64,000 bases of DNA from Azophilus sp965220425 (GCA_965220425.1 OZ244830.1:2542001-2606000), one strand, 5' to 3'. Numbered from the stretch's first letter, positions 53,593-63,776 are shown. Program-made: numbers and translations. Notes: generated by a model not told the origin, from the sequence alone.

Positions 53593-54861
53593 ATGCGCGT
53601 TAGGGGCATGCGCGACGTGCTGCCTGGTGAAGCACGCAGGTGGCGAAAAATCGAGAACACGATCGTGGATGTTATCGACCGCTTCGCCTATCAGGAAGTG
53701 CAATTTCCCATGCTTGAAGCCGTGGACCTCTTCAGCCGCGGGGTGGGCGAGGCGACGGACATCGTCGAGAAGGAGATGTACCTGCTCCGCGACCGCGACG
53801 GAGCGGTGATGGCATTGCGGCCGGAGGGCACCGCCGGCTGCACCCGGGCGCTGAACGAGAACGGGTTGTTGTACAACCAGACCCAAAGGGTGTTCTACCG
53901 GGGGCCGATGTTTCGCTATGAGCGCCCGCAGAAGGGCCGATACCGCCAGTTCCACCACGTCGGCGTGGAAGCATTCGGGTTGTCGGGGCCGGATATCGAC
54001 GCCGAACTCATTCAACTGGGCTGCGAACTCTGGCGGGCGTTGGGCATCGATGGCGCGGTCCGGCTGGAACTCAACAGCATCGGCTCGGCGAGCGCCCGGG
54101 CCGCGTTCCGGGATGCGCTGGTGGCCTGGCTGGAACCCCGGAAGGCCAGCCTGGACGAGGACAGCCGGCGGCGTCTCGACACGAATCCCTTGCGCATTCT
54201 CGACAGCAAATCGGAACAGGCCAGGCGCGCTCTCGACAACGGGCCGGCTTTCAAGGACTATCTCGACGACGACAGCGCCGAACACCACGCCAGGCTCAAG
54301 ACGCTGCTCGCCGAACTGGGCATAGATTTCGTGGAAAATCCGCGGCTGGTGCGCGGTCTCGACTACTATACGAGGTCGGTCTTCGAGTGGACGACCGGCC
54401 GCCTCGGCGCCCAGGGCGCCATCTGCGGCGGCGGGCGCTACGATGGGCTGGTCGAGTTGCTGGGCGGCAAGCCCACACCGGCGGCGGGCTTCGCGATCGG
54501 GTTCGAACGGTTGCTGCTGCTCCATGATGCGGTGCACGGCATAGCGCCGGAGGTGCCGGCGGATGTCTACTGCTGCGTATTGCAGCCCGAGCAGCACGGG
54601 GTGGCGCTGGTCACGGTGCAGCGCCTGCGCGCCATGGCGCCCGGGTTGCGCTTTCGCGTGCACGCCGGCGGCGGCAGGCTGAAGAACCAGTTGAAGCGGG
54701 CGGACCGAAGCGGCGCCCGCTGGGCATTGCTGTTTGGCGAGGCGGAGATCGAGGAGGGCCTTGTCACGCTCAAGGACCTCCGCTCGGATGCGCCACAGCG
54801 GCTGCTGCAGCTTGCGGAAGTTGCCGCCTCGCTGAATGGCGGGATCGAAGTACAGGAGTAG
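53593..54861 (+). CDS. hisS: Histidyl-tRNA synthetase
   Basis: A 422-residue class II synthetase. GMRDVLPGE at the start, motif 1 region, motif 2 FRYERPQKGRYRQFHH, the histidine-A motif GLDYYTRSVFEW, motif 3 GFAIGFERL, and the C-terminal anticodon-binding domain. The N-terminus MRVRGMRDVLP is shorter than the common MAKxIQAIRGMNDILP. It follows rodZ by 3 bp. Confidence 0.95.
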   Translation: MRVRGMRDVLPGEARRWRKIENTIVDVIDRFAYQEVQFPMLEAVDLFSRGVGEATDIVEKEMYLLRDRDGAVMALRPEGTAGCTRALNENGLLYNQTQRVFYRGPMFRYERPQKGRYRQFHHVGVEAFGLSGPDIDAELIQLGCELWRALGIDGAVRLELNSIGSASARAAFRDALVAWLEPRKASLDEDSRRRLDTNPLRILDSKSEQARRALDNGPAFKDYLDDDSAEHHARLKTLLAELGIDFVENPRLVRGLDYYTRSVFEWTTGRLGAQGAICGGGRYDGLVELLGGKPTPAAGFAIGFERLLLLHDAVHGIAPEVPADVYCCVLQPEQHGVALVTVQRLRAMAPGLRFRVHAGGGRLKNQLKRADRSGARWALLFGEAEIEEGLVTLKDLRSDAPQRLLQLAEVAASLNGGIEVQE

Positions 54862-54864
54862 AGG

Positions 54865-55494
54865 ATGGCCGACTATCTCACCGACGAAGAACAGCTTGAC
54901 CGGTTGAAAAACTGGTGGCAGGAGAACGGCACCTCGATCATCGTGACGGTTGTGCTGGTCGTCGGCGGTGTCGCCGGCTGGCGCTGGTACGACTCGGCAA
55001 AAGTCAAGGAAATGCAGGCGGCTTCCGATGCTTACGAAACCTTCCTGGCGGCAACGGGCGATGCGCGTGCGGAACTGGCCGCCACACTCGATGCCGAGTT
55101 CGGCGAGACGGGCTATGCGACGTTCGCGCTGCTCTACCAGGCGAAAGAGGCGGCGGAGGCCGGTGATCTGGAAGGCGCCGTGGACACTCTCCGGCGGATC
55201 GCCGATGACGGGGCGCACGCGCTCATCAAGGACATTGCCCGGGTTCGTCTCGCGCGCCTGCTGCAGGAGCAGGGCGATGGCGAAGCGGCGCTTGCGGTAT
55301 TGGCCGACGTCACGAGCCAGGGTTTTCGTGCCCAGGTGCTGGAGTTGAAGGGCGACATTCATGTGCTGCAGGGCGAGCGGGCGCTGGCTCACGAGGCCTA
55401 TGTCTCGGCTGCCGCGGAGATCGGGGAAGGCGAGCAGCGGCCCATTCTCGAATTCAAGGTGGACGACACCGCACCGCCGGAGGAGTCGCAATGA
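54865..55494 (+). CDS. yfgM: YfgM-like SecYEG-associated TPR protein
   Basis: A 209-residue protein with the standard YLTDEEQLDRLKNWWQENG start, one membrane span (IIVTVVLVVGGVAGW), and a periplasmic TPR-like region. YfgM binds SecYEG and the chaperone PpiD. Position between hisS and bamB is the conserved one. Confidence 0.92.
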   Translation: MADYLTDEEQLDRLKNWWQENGTSIIVTVVLVVGGVAGWRWYDSAKVKEMQAASDAYETFLAATGDARAELAATLDAEFGETGYATFALLYQAKEAAEAGDLEGAVDTLRRIADDGAHALIKDIARVRLARLLQEQGDGEAALAVLADVTSQGFRAQVLELKGDIHVLQGERALAHEAYVSAAAEIGEGEQRPILEFKVDDTAPPEESQ

Positions 55495-55575
55495 TGTGCA
55501 CCGCTTCTTTCCGCAATGTGCAGCAAGCGGCCTGCCGGTCCGATGAGGCGGGCTCTCAACGGCCGCGCTTACGCG

Positions 55576-56904
55576 ATGTATCGGCGTCCGCAGCAGGAAG
55601 TCGGTGAGCGATGCGGGCCAGGCTCCGTTGGCTGCGCCGGCGCCGTATCCGGCGGGCGGCGCTGCGCCAGGGTTCTCGCGGTAACCGTTCTGGCTCTCGT
55701 CACGGCAGGCTGCGGCTGGTTCTCCTGGGTGCCGTGGATCGGCGACAAGGACAAGGGCCCGGACCCGATGAAGCCGGCGGAACTGGTCGACTTCGTCCCG
55801 GAGGTGCACATCGAAAGGCTCTGGCGCGCTTCCATCGGCAAAGGTTTGGGACGCAAGTACCTGCGGCTCAACCCCACGGTGCTGGCCAACCGGATCTATG
55901 CGGCGGACGGCTACGGCGTGGTGGAAGCGCGAGACCGGTTTACCGGCAAACGGGTGTGGCGTTCGGAAATCAGTCCCTACAGCGCTGCCAAGGGCGGCAT
56001 GTTGTCGGGCTTCAACTTTTTCGACCGCACAGACCCCAGTTTCGTCAGCGGAGGCGTCGGCGCCGGTGGCGGCATGGTGCTGATGGGCACCACCGGAGGA
56101 ACGGTGGCCGCCCTGTCCGCGTCCGACGGGCGGGAACTCTGGCGGGCCTACCTCGGCAGCGAAGTTCTTTGCCAGCCGGCCTTCGGCGACGATGCCGTAT
56201 TCGTGCAGACCATCGACGGCCGCCTGCTGGCGCTCGAGGAGGACGGCGGCGGCGTGCGCTGGAGCTTCGATATCCAGGTTCCCGTACTGACGCTGCGCGG
56301 TACGGCCTCGCCCGTATTCGAGAACGGTGTCGTCTACGCGGGATTCGCCAACGGCACCGTGAGCGCCATCCGCACCGAGAACGGGGAACCGATCTGGGAG
56401 CACCGGGTCATGCTGCCGGAAGGCCGCTCGGAACTCGACCGCATCGTCGACGTGGACGGCTCGCCGCTGCTTGCGGGTCCCCTGGTCTACGCGGTCGCGT
56501 ATCAGGGCCAGCTCAAGGCCTTGCGGCGGGCCGACGGCAATGCGCTCTGGCAGCTCGATCATTCCAGCCATCTCGACCTGGCCGCGGGCTATGGCCATGT
56601 GTACGTCGTCAACGAAACCGATGCCGTCATCGCCATCGACGAGCAGACGGCCCGTGAAGTCTGGCGCCAGGAAGGTCTCTACCGCCGCAAGTTGTCGAGT
56701 CCGCAGGCGTTCGGCAACTACGTGGTTGTCGGCGACGACGACGGCTTTCTGCACGTGCTGGCGCAAAGCGACGGCCGCTTCCTGGGCCGGCAGAAGCTCG
56801 ACGGCAAGGGCATCCGGTCTGCCATGAGCGTTGCCGAAGGGCGCACGCTCTATGTGCTTGGCAATTCAGGTTCCCTGCAAGCTGTCGAGATCGAGGTCAG
56901 GTGA
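55576..56904 (+). CDS. bamB: Outer-membrane assembly lipoprotein BamB
   Basis: A 442-residue lipoprotein: lipobox LVTAGC, then an eight-bladed PQQ-type beta-propeller with repeated W-x-(2-4)-G blades (RLWRASIGKG, GKRVWRSEI, GRELWRAYLGS, GEPIWEHRV, GNALWQLD). It is a subunit of the BAM complex. The start is uncertain: ATG 55576, ATG 55543 and ATG 55516 are all in frame, and none has a clear ribosome site; the part before the signal is rich in C, R and G. der follows by 4 bp. Confidence 0.92.
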   Translation: MYRRPQQEVGERCGPGSVGCAGAVSGGRRCARVLAVTVLALVTAGCGWFSWVPWIGDKDKGPDPMKPAELVDFVPEVHIERLWRASIGKGLGRKYLRLNPTVLANRIYAADGYGVVEARDRFTGKRVWRSEISPYSAAKGGMLSGFNFFDRTDPSFVSGGVGAGGGMVLMGTTGGTVAALSASDGRELWRAYLGSEVLCQPAFGDDAVFVQTIDGRLLALEEDGGGVRWSFDIQVPVLTLRGTASPVFENGVVYAGFANGTVSAIRTENGEPIWEHRVMLPEGRSELDRIVDVDGSPLLAGPLVYAVAYQGQLKALRRADGNALWQLDHSSHLDLAAGYGHVYVVNETDAVIAIDEQTAREVWRQEGLYRRKLSSPQAFGNYVVVGDDDGFLHVLAQSDGRFLGRQKLDGKGIRSAMSVAEGRTLYVLGNSGSLQAVEIEVR

Positions 56905-56908
56905 GCGC

Positions 56909-58309
56909 GTGGTTCCCCAGTTCGCCCTGGTCGGCCGGCCTAATGTGGGCAAATCGACGCTGTTCAACCGGCTCACCGGTACCCGCGATGCGCTGGTAGC
57001 CGATGTGCCGGGCCTCACCCGCGACCGGCGCTATGGGCGCGCGGTCATTGAGGGCAGGCCCTGCATCCTGGTCGATACCGGCGGTTTGCTCGGCGACGGT
57101 GACCTGGCCGCCCTCACCGGCCGGCAGGCCGACGTGGCCGTGGCCGAGGCGCACACGGTTCTGTTCATGGTCGATGCCCGCGATGGATTGACGGGCGGCG
57201 ACGAAGAGATCGCCGGCCGCCTCAGAAAAGCCGGCTCCGATGTCGTGCTGGTGGTCAACAAAATCGATGGGCAGAACCCGCACACGGCCGAGGCCGAGTT
57301 CGCGCGGATGGGAATCGCGGATCGTTGCCTGATATCCGCGACCCACGGGCGCGGCGTGGGGGCGTTGCGCGAAAAGCTCGCCACACGTCTGCTGGAAAAC
57401 GTCGAACCCGTCGAGCTTGAGGGGGCGCCCCTCGCAAAAAGAGCAATCCGTACCGCGGTGGTCGGACGCCCGAATGTCGGCAAGTCAACGCTGATCAATC
57501 GTCTGCTCGGTGAAGAACGCCAGGTTGTCTTCGACCGCCCCGGCACCACCCGGGATGCCATCGAAGTGCCGTTCGAGCGTGGCGGCGACCGCTACCTGCT
57601 TATCGATACGGCGGGTGTGCGGCGCCGCGGACGGATCGATGCGGCGGTAGAGAAGTTTTCCGTCATCAAGGCCCTGCAGGCGATGGAACGGGCGCACGTG
57701 GTCATCGTCGTCGTCGACGGACGGGAGGGCCTGGTCGACCAGGACCTGCACGTCCTTCAGTACGGCGCCAATGCGGGCGCGGGGCTGGTCGTTGCGGTCA
57801 ACAAGTGGGACGGGCTCGATGCGGAGGAGCGACGGGTGCGCGGGAGGACCGTCGAGCGGCGGCTGCAGTTCGTGCCGTGGGCGCCGGTTCATACCATTTC
57901 CGCATTGTTTGGCAGGGGTGTCGGGCGCTTGATGAAAGATGTGAAGGCCGTGTATCGGGCGGGTACGTTCGATGTGGGAACGATGCCGCTCAACCGGATC
58001 CTCCAGGGGCTGGTGCAGGCGCACCCGCCGCCCGCGGCCAGGGGACGCCAGATCAAGCTGCGCTACGTGCACAAGGCCGGCGACCACCCGCCCCGGATTA
58101 TCGTGCACGGCAACCAGACGGGCGCGTTGCCGGCCAGCTACGTCCGCTACCTGGAAAACGGCTTTCGCAAGGCGCTGAACCTGGTGGGCAACCCGGTCAA
58201 GCTGGAATTGCGGACCGGTGTGAACCCCTACGCCGGCAAACGAAACGAGTTGACCAGGCGCCAGCGGCTCAGGCGCAGGCGCGTCATGCGCCACGGACGG
58301 CGCGGCTGA
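56909..58309 (+). CDS. der: Ribosome biogenesis GTPase Der (EngA)
   Basis: A 466-residue protein with two GTPase domains. G1 motifs GRPNVGKSTLFNR (residues 8-20) and GRPNVGKSTLINR (about residue 190), DTGG and DTAG G3 motifs, NKID and NKWD G4 motifs, and a C-terminal KH-like domain ending in RRRRVMRHGRRG. It acts in 50S assembly. GTG 56909 gives the standard start VPQFALVGRPN. Confidence 0.96.
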   Translation: MVPQFALVGRPNVGKSTLFNRLTGTRDALVADVPGLTRDRRYGRAVIEGRPCILVDTGGLLGDGDLAALTGRQADVAVAEAHTVLFMVDARDGLTGGDEEIAGRLRKAGSDVVLVVNKIDGQNPHTAEAEFARMGIADRCLISATHGRGVGALREKLATRLLENVEPVELEGAPLAKRAIRTAVVGRPNVGKSTLINRLLGEERQVVFDRPGTTRDAIEVPFERGGDRYLLIDTAGVRRRGRIDAAVEKFSVIKALQAMERAHVVIVVVDGREGLVDQDLHVLQYGANAGAGLVVAVNKWDGLDAEERRVRGRTVERRLQFVPWAPVHTISALFGRGVGRLMKDVKAVYRAGTFDVGTMPLNRILQGLVQAHPPPAARGRQIKLRYVHKAGDHPPRIIVHGNQTGALPASYVRYLENGFRKALNLVGNPVKLELRTGVNPYAGKRNELTRRQRLRRRRVMRHGRRG

Positions 58310-58314
58310 CAGCC

Positions 58315-59217
58315 TCAGGGGGAATCGCCGGCGCCGGAACCGTTCAGCACTTCCATCACGCCCGTGGGGTCCACGCGATTGCCGTTGAGGCTGACGGACC
58401 AGTGCAGATGGGCGCCGGTGACCCGGCCGGTAGCGCCGACCTGTCCGATCGCGTCGCCACGCCGCACTTCGTCACCCTCGCTCACATCGATGCCGTTCAT
58501 GTGGCAATACATGGTGATCAGTCCCTGGCCGTGGTCGAGGAACACCGTCTTGCCGTTGAAGAAAAGGTCGCCGGTCAGCACCACGCGGCCGCCCGCCGGA
58601 GCGTGGATCGGCGTGCCGGCAACCGCGGCGATATCGAGACCGCTATGCGGACTTCGGGGCTGGCCGTTCAGGATCCGGCGATGGCCGAAGGGGCTGGAGG
58701 TAATGCCGTCGACAGGCTTGACGAAGGGGACGATGTCGAGTTCCCGGTTCGAGAATCGATCGTACTGTTCGAGCTGGCGGCGCCGCTCGGCGCGAATCCG
58801 TTCCAGGTCTTCCGGCAAGGGGTCCACCATGCGCCGGTTCTCGATGGTGATCCGCTGCTCGGGATAGGCTTTGGCGACCACCTCGAACGCGCGGCCCATC
58901 GATACGCCGGGGCCGGAGAACTCGATCGCGTATTCTCCCGGAACGGCGTCAATGGGGACGCCGACGATTGCCTGTTCACGGTGGATCATGACCGGTTTGC
59001 CCTGAAAAGAGGCGCGCCTGGCGCCGCCCGGCAACGGCAACCGGTAAACGCCCCCCGGCACCGCCGCGGGTTGTTGAGCTTCCTCGGAGCTCAGCGGGGA
59101 GAGGGCCGGTTCGCCCGCGACCGCCATGGTGGCGGCGAAGCCCGTAAACAGCACAACAGTTGCCGCGCCGGCCCGGGCGAATCGAGTTGGCGCAACCGCG
59201 ATCGATGCACGGTTCAA
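58315..59217 (-). CDS. M23-family (LytM) peptidase
   Basis: A 300-residue exported protein: signal peptide (AATVVLFTGFAATMAVAG), an N-terminal beta domain, then LytM with HSGLDIAAVAGTPIHAPAGG (first metal His/Asp) and GAHLHWSVSLNG (HxH). The fold cleaves peptidoglycan cross-links or binds as an activator. Its ATG overlaps the xseA stop by 4 bp, a conserved link. Confidence 0.9.
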   Translation of the reverse strand: MNRASIAVAPTRFARAGAATVVLFTGFAATMAVAGEPALSPLSSEEAQQPAAVPGGVYRLPLPGGARRASFQGKPVMIHREQAIVGVPIDAVPGEYAIEFSGPGVSMGRAFEVVAKAYPEQRITIENRRMVDPLPEDLERIRAERRRQLEQYDRFSNRELDIVPFVKPVDGITSSPFGHRRILNGQPRSPHSGLDIAAVAGTPIHAPAGGRVVLTGDLFFNGKTVFLDHGQGLITMYCHMNGIDVSEGDEVRRGDAIGQVGATGRVTGAHLHWSVSLNGNRVDPTGVMEVLNGSGAGDSP

Positions 59218-60614
59218 GCGATGGATTCCGTGTCTTCGGGCGGGTCGAGGGGACGCAATCGCCCGGCCAGGGGCAGCTTGTCCCGTACCACGGCATCGAC
59301 GGCTCCATCATGGAAGTTGGCCCGGATCCGGGCGCCGGCTTCAACACCGTCCGCCCCGGTAATGACGCGTCCATGCGGGTCGGTGACGATGGCGAATCCG
59401 CGGGTGAGGGTATCGAGCGGGCTCACCGCCTCGAGCGTACGTGCGAGGGCCGCGAGGTTGGTTCTTCCGTTGCGCACCTGATTCGTCACCGCGTAACGGG
59501 CGGTGGCCGCCAGGCGCTCCAGCGTCCGTCGATGGTTCTCGATACGCTCGGCCGGGCGCAGCAGACGGACGGAGCGGCGCAGCGCATCGACCCGTGCGCG
59601 GAACCGTTCCGTTCGGCCGGCGGCGGCCCGGCGCAACCGCTCATCCAGGTCGTCGGCCCGCTGCATGAGTTGCCGTACCCGGTGGCGCGGGTCGGTCAGG
59701 CGAGCGCGCAGGGCAGCCAGGCCGCCTCGCGCCAGATCGATGCGCGTTGTAGAGGCCCGGCCCAGGCGCGCCTCGAGGCCGTCGAATTGCAACGCCAGTG
59801 CGGGCCCATCCGGCGTGAGCAGCTCCGCGGCGGCGGAGGGCGTCGGGCCGCGCAGGTCCGCGACCAGTTCGGCAATGGTGAAATCCGTCTCGTGGCCGAT
59901 GGCGGCAACCGTCGGAACGGGGCAACTCGCAATCGCTCGCGCCAGAGGCTCCGAATTGAAGACGAACAGGTCTTCCAGCGAGCCGCCGCCACGGGTGAGC
60001 AGCACGACATCGGGTTCAAGGGCCGGTATGCGCTGCATCGCGCCCAACAGTTGCCGCTCGGCGTCCGGGCCCTGTACCGCCACGGGGAGCAGTGTCACCT
60101 CGAGGCAGGGAAAACGGCGCCGCACGATGCTGAGAACATCGCTGAGAGCGGCGCCGCTGCGCGACGAAAGGATGGCGAGGTGGGCGGGAAACGGCGGCAG
60201 CGCCTGCTTCCGTTCGGTGCTGAACAGTCCCTCGGCCGCCAGGCGCTCCTTCAGCGCCTCGAATGCGGCCCTGAGCGCCCCTTCGCCGGCCGGTTCCATG
60301 TGCTCGACGATGATCTGGTAGTCGCCGCGGCCTTCGTAGAGGCTGACCCGGCCGCGCACGACCACTTCGGCGCCATCGGCGGGCTGCAGCTTGCTGAAAC
60401 GGTTGCGATTGACGAACATGGCGCAGCGCACCTGGGCGCTGTCGTCCTTGAGGGTGAAATACCAATGCCCGGAGCCCGGCCGGCGGTAGTTGCTGATTTC
60501 GCCGCGTACCCACACTTCGCCGAGCCGGCCTTCGAGCAACTGCCGCGCCTGACGGTTGAGCGCGCTGACCGATAGTACGCGGACATCCGGGAAGGGGAGT
60601 GAGTCGGTCTGCAT
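59214..60614 (-). CDS. xseA: Exodeoxyribonuclease VII large subunit
   Basis: A 466-residue protein: N-terminal OB-fold (VWVRGEISNYRRPGSGHWYFTLKD), catalytic core with RGGGSLEDL and ETDFTIAELVADLRGPTPSAAAE, then a coiled-coil and a C-terminal beta domain (LTRGFAIV). It degrades single-stranded DNA with XseB (not in the window). Divergent from guaB. Confidence 0.95.
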   Translation of the reverse strand: MQTDSLPFPDVRVLSVSALNRQARQLLEGRLGEVWVRGEISNYRRPGSGHWYFTLKDDSAQVRCAMFVNRNRFSKLQPADGAEVVVRGRVSLYEGRGDYQIIVEHMEPAGEGALRAAFEALKERLAAEGLFSTERKQALPPFPAHLAILSSRSGAALSDVLSIVRRRFPCLEVTLLPVAVQGPDAERQLLGAMQRIPALEPDVVLLTRGGGSLEDLFVFNSEPLARAIASCPVPTVAAIGHETDFTIAELVADLRGPTPSAAAELLTPDGPALALQFDGLEARLGRASTTRIDLARGGLAALRARLTDPRHRVRQLMQRADDLDERLRRAAAGRTERFRARVDALRRSVRLLRPAERIENHRRTLERLAATARYAVTNQVRNGRTNLAALARTLEAVSPLDTLTRGFAIVTDPHGRVITGADGVEAGARIRANFHDGAVDAVVRDKLPLAGRLRPLDPPEDTESIA

Positions 60615-60625
60615 GCCCGGTCAAG

Positions 60626-60654
60626 TTTACATGACTCCGGCCCGTCGCTAGAAT
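60626..60654 (+). promoter_or_regulatory. guaB promoter
   Basis: TTTACA (60626-60631), 17-bp spacer, TAGAAT (60649-60654). It lies 24 bp before the guaB ATG and just outside the xseA start. Confidence 0.7.
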
Positions 60655-60678
60655 TCTGATTTTGCGGGGTCCCAAAAA

Positions 60679-62148
60679 ATGTTGCGTATCGCTCACGACG
60701 CGCTCACGTTTGACGATGTACTGCTGCTGCCCGCCCACTCCCAGGTACTGCCTTCCGAAGTCGATCTGAAGACGCGTCTCACGCGAACGATCGAACTCAA
60801 TATTCCGCTGATGTCATCGGCGATGGATACCGTCACCGAGTCGCGGCTGGCGATCGCGATCGCCCAGGAAGGCGGCATCGGTGTCGTCCACAAGAACATG
60901 ACGATCGACGCCCAGGCCCGGGAAGTGCGGGCGGTGAAGAAGTACGAGACCGGGATCATCCGCGACCCGATCACCATTGCACCGGGGCGGACCGTTGCCG
61001 AACTGCTCGCCCTGACCCAGGAGAACAGGATTTCGGGGGTACCGGTGGTGGAAGGGGGCAAGCTGGCCGGCATCGTCACCGCCCGGGACGTTCGCTTCCA
61101 GAAGCGCCTCGACGCCAGGGTCCGGGATGTCATGACACCCAGGGAGCGGCTCGTGACGGCTTCCGAGGACGCCAGCTTCGACACCATCACCAAGCTGCTG
61201 CACGAACACCGTATCGAGAAGGTGCTGCTGGTCAACGGCGGTTTCGAACTGAAAGGAATGGTCACGGTGAAGGACATTCACAAGGCTCAGGCTTTCCCGA
61301 GCGCGTGCAAGGACAGCCAGGGCCAGTTGCGGGTGGGCGCCAGCGTCGGCACCAGCCCGGACAGCGACGAGCGGATGGCGGCGCTGATCGAGGCCGGCGC
61401 CGATGTCATCGTTGTGGATACGGCGCACGGCCACGCGAAATCGGTGCTCGACCGGGTAAGCCTGATCAAGCAGAGCTATCCGCAGATGCAGGTGATCGGC
61501 GGCAACGTCGCCACCAGGGACGGCGCCCAGGCGATGCTGGCAGCCGGCGCGGACGCCATCAAGGTGGGCATCGGCCCCGGGTCCATCTGCACTACCCGGG
61601 TCGTCACCGGCATTGGCGTTCCCCAGGTCACCGCCGTCGCCGAGGTGGTATCCGTCGCCGACGAAATGGACATTCCGGTGATCGCCGACGGCGGTATCCG
61701 CTATTCGGGCGATATCGCCAAAGCCATTGCGGCCGGCGCCAGCGTCGTCATGATCGGCAGCCTGCTCGCCGGTACGGACGAAGCGCCGGGGGAAGTGGAG
61801 CTGTACCAGGGCAGAACCTACAAGTCGTACCGGGGCATGGGCTCGGTCGGCGCAATGAACGAACCCTACGGTTCCAGCGACCGCTATTTCCAGGAAGTGC
61901 AGGGCGACGGCCACAAGCTCGTGCCGGAAGGTATCGAGGGGCGCGTGCCGTATCGCGGTCCGATGGGCCCCATCGTCCACCAGCTCATCGGCGGCTTGCG
62001 GGCCTCGATGGGCTATACGGGTTCGCCGGATCTGGAAACCATGCGCACGAAGCCGGAACTCGTCCGGGTTACCGCGGCCAGCATGACCGAAAGCCACGTG
62101 CACGATGTGACGATCACCAAGGAAGCACCCAACTACCCGCTGAGTTGA
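60679..62148 (+). CDS. guaB: IMP dehydrogenase
   Basis: A 489-residue enzyme. TFDDVLLLPAHSQVLPSEV at the start, two CBS domains (about residues 95-205), and the catalytic loop GIGPGSICTTR with Cys304. It makes XMP from IMP, the committed step to GMP. guaA follows after 38 bp. Confidence 0.97.
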   Translation: MLRIAHDALTFDDVLLLPAHSQVLPSEVDLKTRLTRTIELNIPLMSSAMDTVTESRLAIAIAQEGGIGVVHKNMTIDAQAREVRAVKKYETGIIRDPITIAPGRTVAELLALTQENRISGVPVVEGGKLAGIVTARDVRFQKRLDARVRDVMTPRERLVTASEDASFDTITKLLHEHRIEKVLLVNGGFELKGMVTVKDIHKAQAFPSACKDSQGQLRVGASVGTSPDSDERMAALIEAGADVIVVDTAHGHAKSVLDRVSLIKQSYPQMQVIGGNVATRDGAQAMLAAGADAIKVGIGPGSICTTRVVTGIGVPQVTAVAEVVSVADEMDIPVIADGGIRYSGDIAKAIAAGASVVMIGSLLAGTDEAPGEVELYQGRTYKSYRGMGSVGAMNEPYGSSDRYFQEVQGDGHKLVPEGIEGRVPYRGPMGPIVHQLIGGLRASMGYTGSPDLETMRTKPELVRVTAASMTESHVHDVTITKEAPNYPLS

Positions 62149-62186
62149 TGCCGGGAACGGTGTGATCTGCAATCTGGAATTCCTGA

Positions 62187-63776
62187 TTGAATACGCAGGT
62201 TAGGAGCGACATTCACGATCAGCAATTGCTGATCGTCGACTTCGGTTCCCAGTACACTCAGTTGATCGCCCGCCGGGTGCGGGAAGTGGGCGTCTATTGC
62301 GAGATTCTGCCCTTTGACCATGACCCGCAAGATCTGGGCGAGCGGGCCCGGAAGGCGCGGGGCATCGTCCTGTCCGGCGGTCCGGAGTCGGTTACCGCGG
62401 GGGCGTCTCCGCGCATACCGGCCAACCTGCTCGACATCGACTGCCCGGTCCTCGGCATCTGCTACGGCATGCAGGCCATGGCTGCCCAGCTTGGGGGTAC
62501 GGTAAGCCCCTCCAACCGGCGTGAATTCGGCCATGCGGCGGTCGAGGTGGCGAACGGCTCGCGCCTCTTGGGAGCGCTCGACTTCGATCCCGGCAACCGG
62601 TTGCCCGTATGGATGAGCCATGGCGACAAGGTGACCTCGGCGCCACCGGGCTTCTGCATTACCGCATCGACGGAAAGCGCGCTCATCGCCGCCATGGAGC
62701 ACGAATCGCACCCCTGGTTCGGCTTGCAGTTTCACCCCGAGGTGACCCATACCCGGCAGGGCGGGGAGATATACCGCCGCTTTGCGCTGGATGTGTGCGG
62801 CTGCGACGGGCTCTGGACGCCGGGCAACATCGTTGCCGACGCCGTCGACCACGCCCGCCGGCTGGTCGGCGAAGAGCCGGTGGTGCTCGGCCTGTCCGGC
62901 GGTGTGGACTCGAGCGTGGTGGCGGCACTGCTGTCCAGCGCCATCGGCGGGCAACTCACCTGCGTGTTCGTGGACAACGGGTTGCTGCGCAAGAACGAGC
63001 GCGAGGAAGTGGAAACCACCTTTGCGCCATCGAACGCCTTGAATCTGAAGCTGGTCACCGTGGATGCCCGGGCCGAGTTCTATGCCGGGCTTGCCGGAGT
63101 CGAAGACCCGGAAGCCAAGCGCAAGGTAATCGGCAATACCTTCATCGATGTGTTCGAACGGGAAGCAAGGCAATTCGAAGGGGTGGCCTGGCTGGCCCAG
63201 GGCACGATCTACCCGGACGTGATCGAGTCCGCCGCCAGCGCGTACGGCAAGGCGCACGTCATCAAGTCGCACCACAACGTGGGCGGGCTGCCCGAGCGCA
63301 TGTCGTTCAAGCTCATCGAGCCGTTGCGGGAACTGTTCAAGGACGAGGTACGCAAGATCGGCCTGCACCTGGGGCTGCCGCGGGAACTGGTGTACCGGCA
63401 TCCGTTCCCGGGACCCGGACTTGGCGTACGGATCCTCGGCGAGGTAACACCCGAGTATTGCGACATCCTGCGCGAGGCGGATGCCCTATTCATCGAGGAA
63501 CTCAGGGCCGCGGACTACTACGACCGGGTGAGCCAGGCATTCGCCGTCTTTCTGCCGGTGAAGTCCGTCGGCGTGGTCGGGGACGCGCGCCGCTACGAGC
63601 CGGTAATAGCGCTGCGTGCCGTGGAGACGGTCGATTTCATGACGGCCCGCTGGGCGCACCTGCCCTATGCGCTGATCGAGCGGGTATCGAACCGTATCGT
63701 CAATGAGATTGCAGCGGTTTCCAGAGTGGTGTACGACGTGTCCAGCAAGCCGCCGGCGACGATTGAGTGGGAGTAG
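62187..63776 (+). CDS. guaA: GMP synthase (glutamine-hydrolysing)
   Basis: A 529-residue enzyme from TTG 62187. Amidotransferase part with LGICYGMQAMA (Cys nucleophile) and LQFHPEVTHT; ATP pyrophosphatase part with LGLSGGVDSSVVAALL; C-terminal dimer domain ending PPATIEWE. It turns XMP to GMP. The 3' end of guaA is a known integration hotspot, relevant to the tRNA-like sequence that follows. Confidence 0.97.
   Translation: MNTQVRSDIHDQQLLIVDFGSQYTQLIARRVREVGVYCEILPFDHDPQDLGERARKARGIVLSGGPESVTAGASPRIPANLLDIDCPVLGICYGMQAMAAQLGGTVSPSNRREFGHAAVEVANGSRLLGALDFDPGNRLPVWMSHGDKVTSAPPGFCITASTESALIAAMEHESHPWFGLQFHPEVTHTRQGGEIYRRFALDVCGCDGLWTPGNIVADAVDHARRLVGEEPVVLGLSGGVDSSVVAALLSSAIGGQLTCVFVDNGLLRKNEREEVETTFAPSNALNLKLVTVDARAEFYAGLAGVEDPEAKRKVIGNTFIDVFEREARQFEGVAWLAQGTIYPDVIESAASAYGKAHVIKSHHNVGGLPERMSFKLIEPLRELFKDEVRKIGLHLGLPRELVYRHPFPGPGLGVRILGEVTPEYCDILREADALFIEELRAADYYDRVSQAFAVFLPVKSVGVVGDARRYEPVIALRAVETVDFMTARWAHLPYALIERVSNRIVNEIAAVSRVVYDVSSKPPATIEWE

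Noticed and set aside
52579..56766. A 1395-codon open frame on the minus strand across pilF-like, rodZ, hisS, yfgM and bamB
   Set aside because: It is antisense to five recognisable genes, has no family-like motif and reflects high-GC codon bias that removes stops from the opposite frame.
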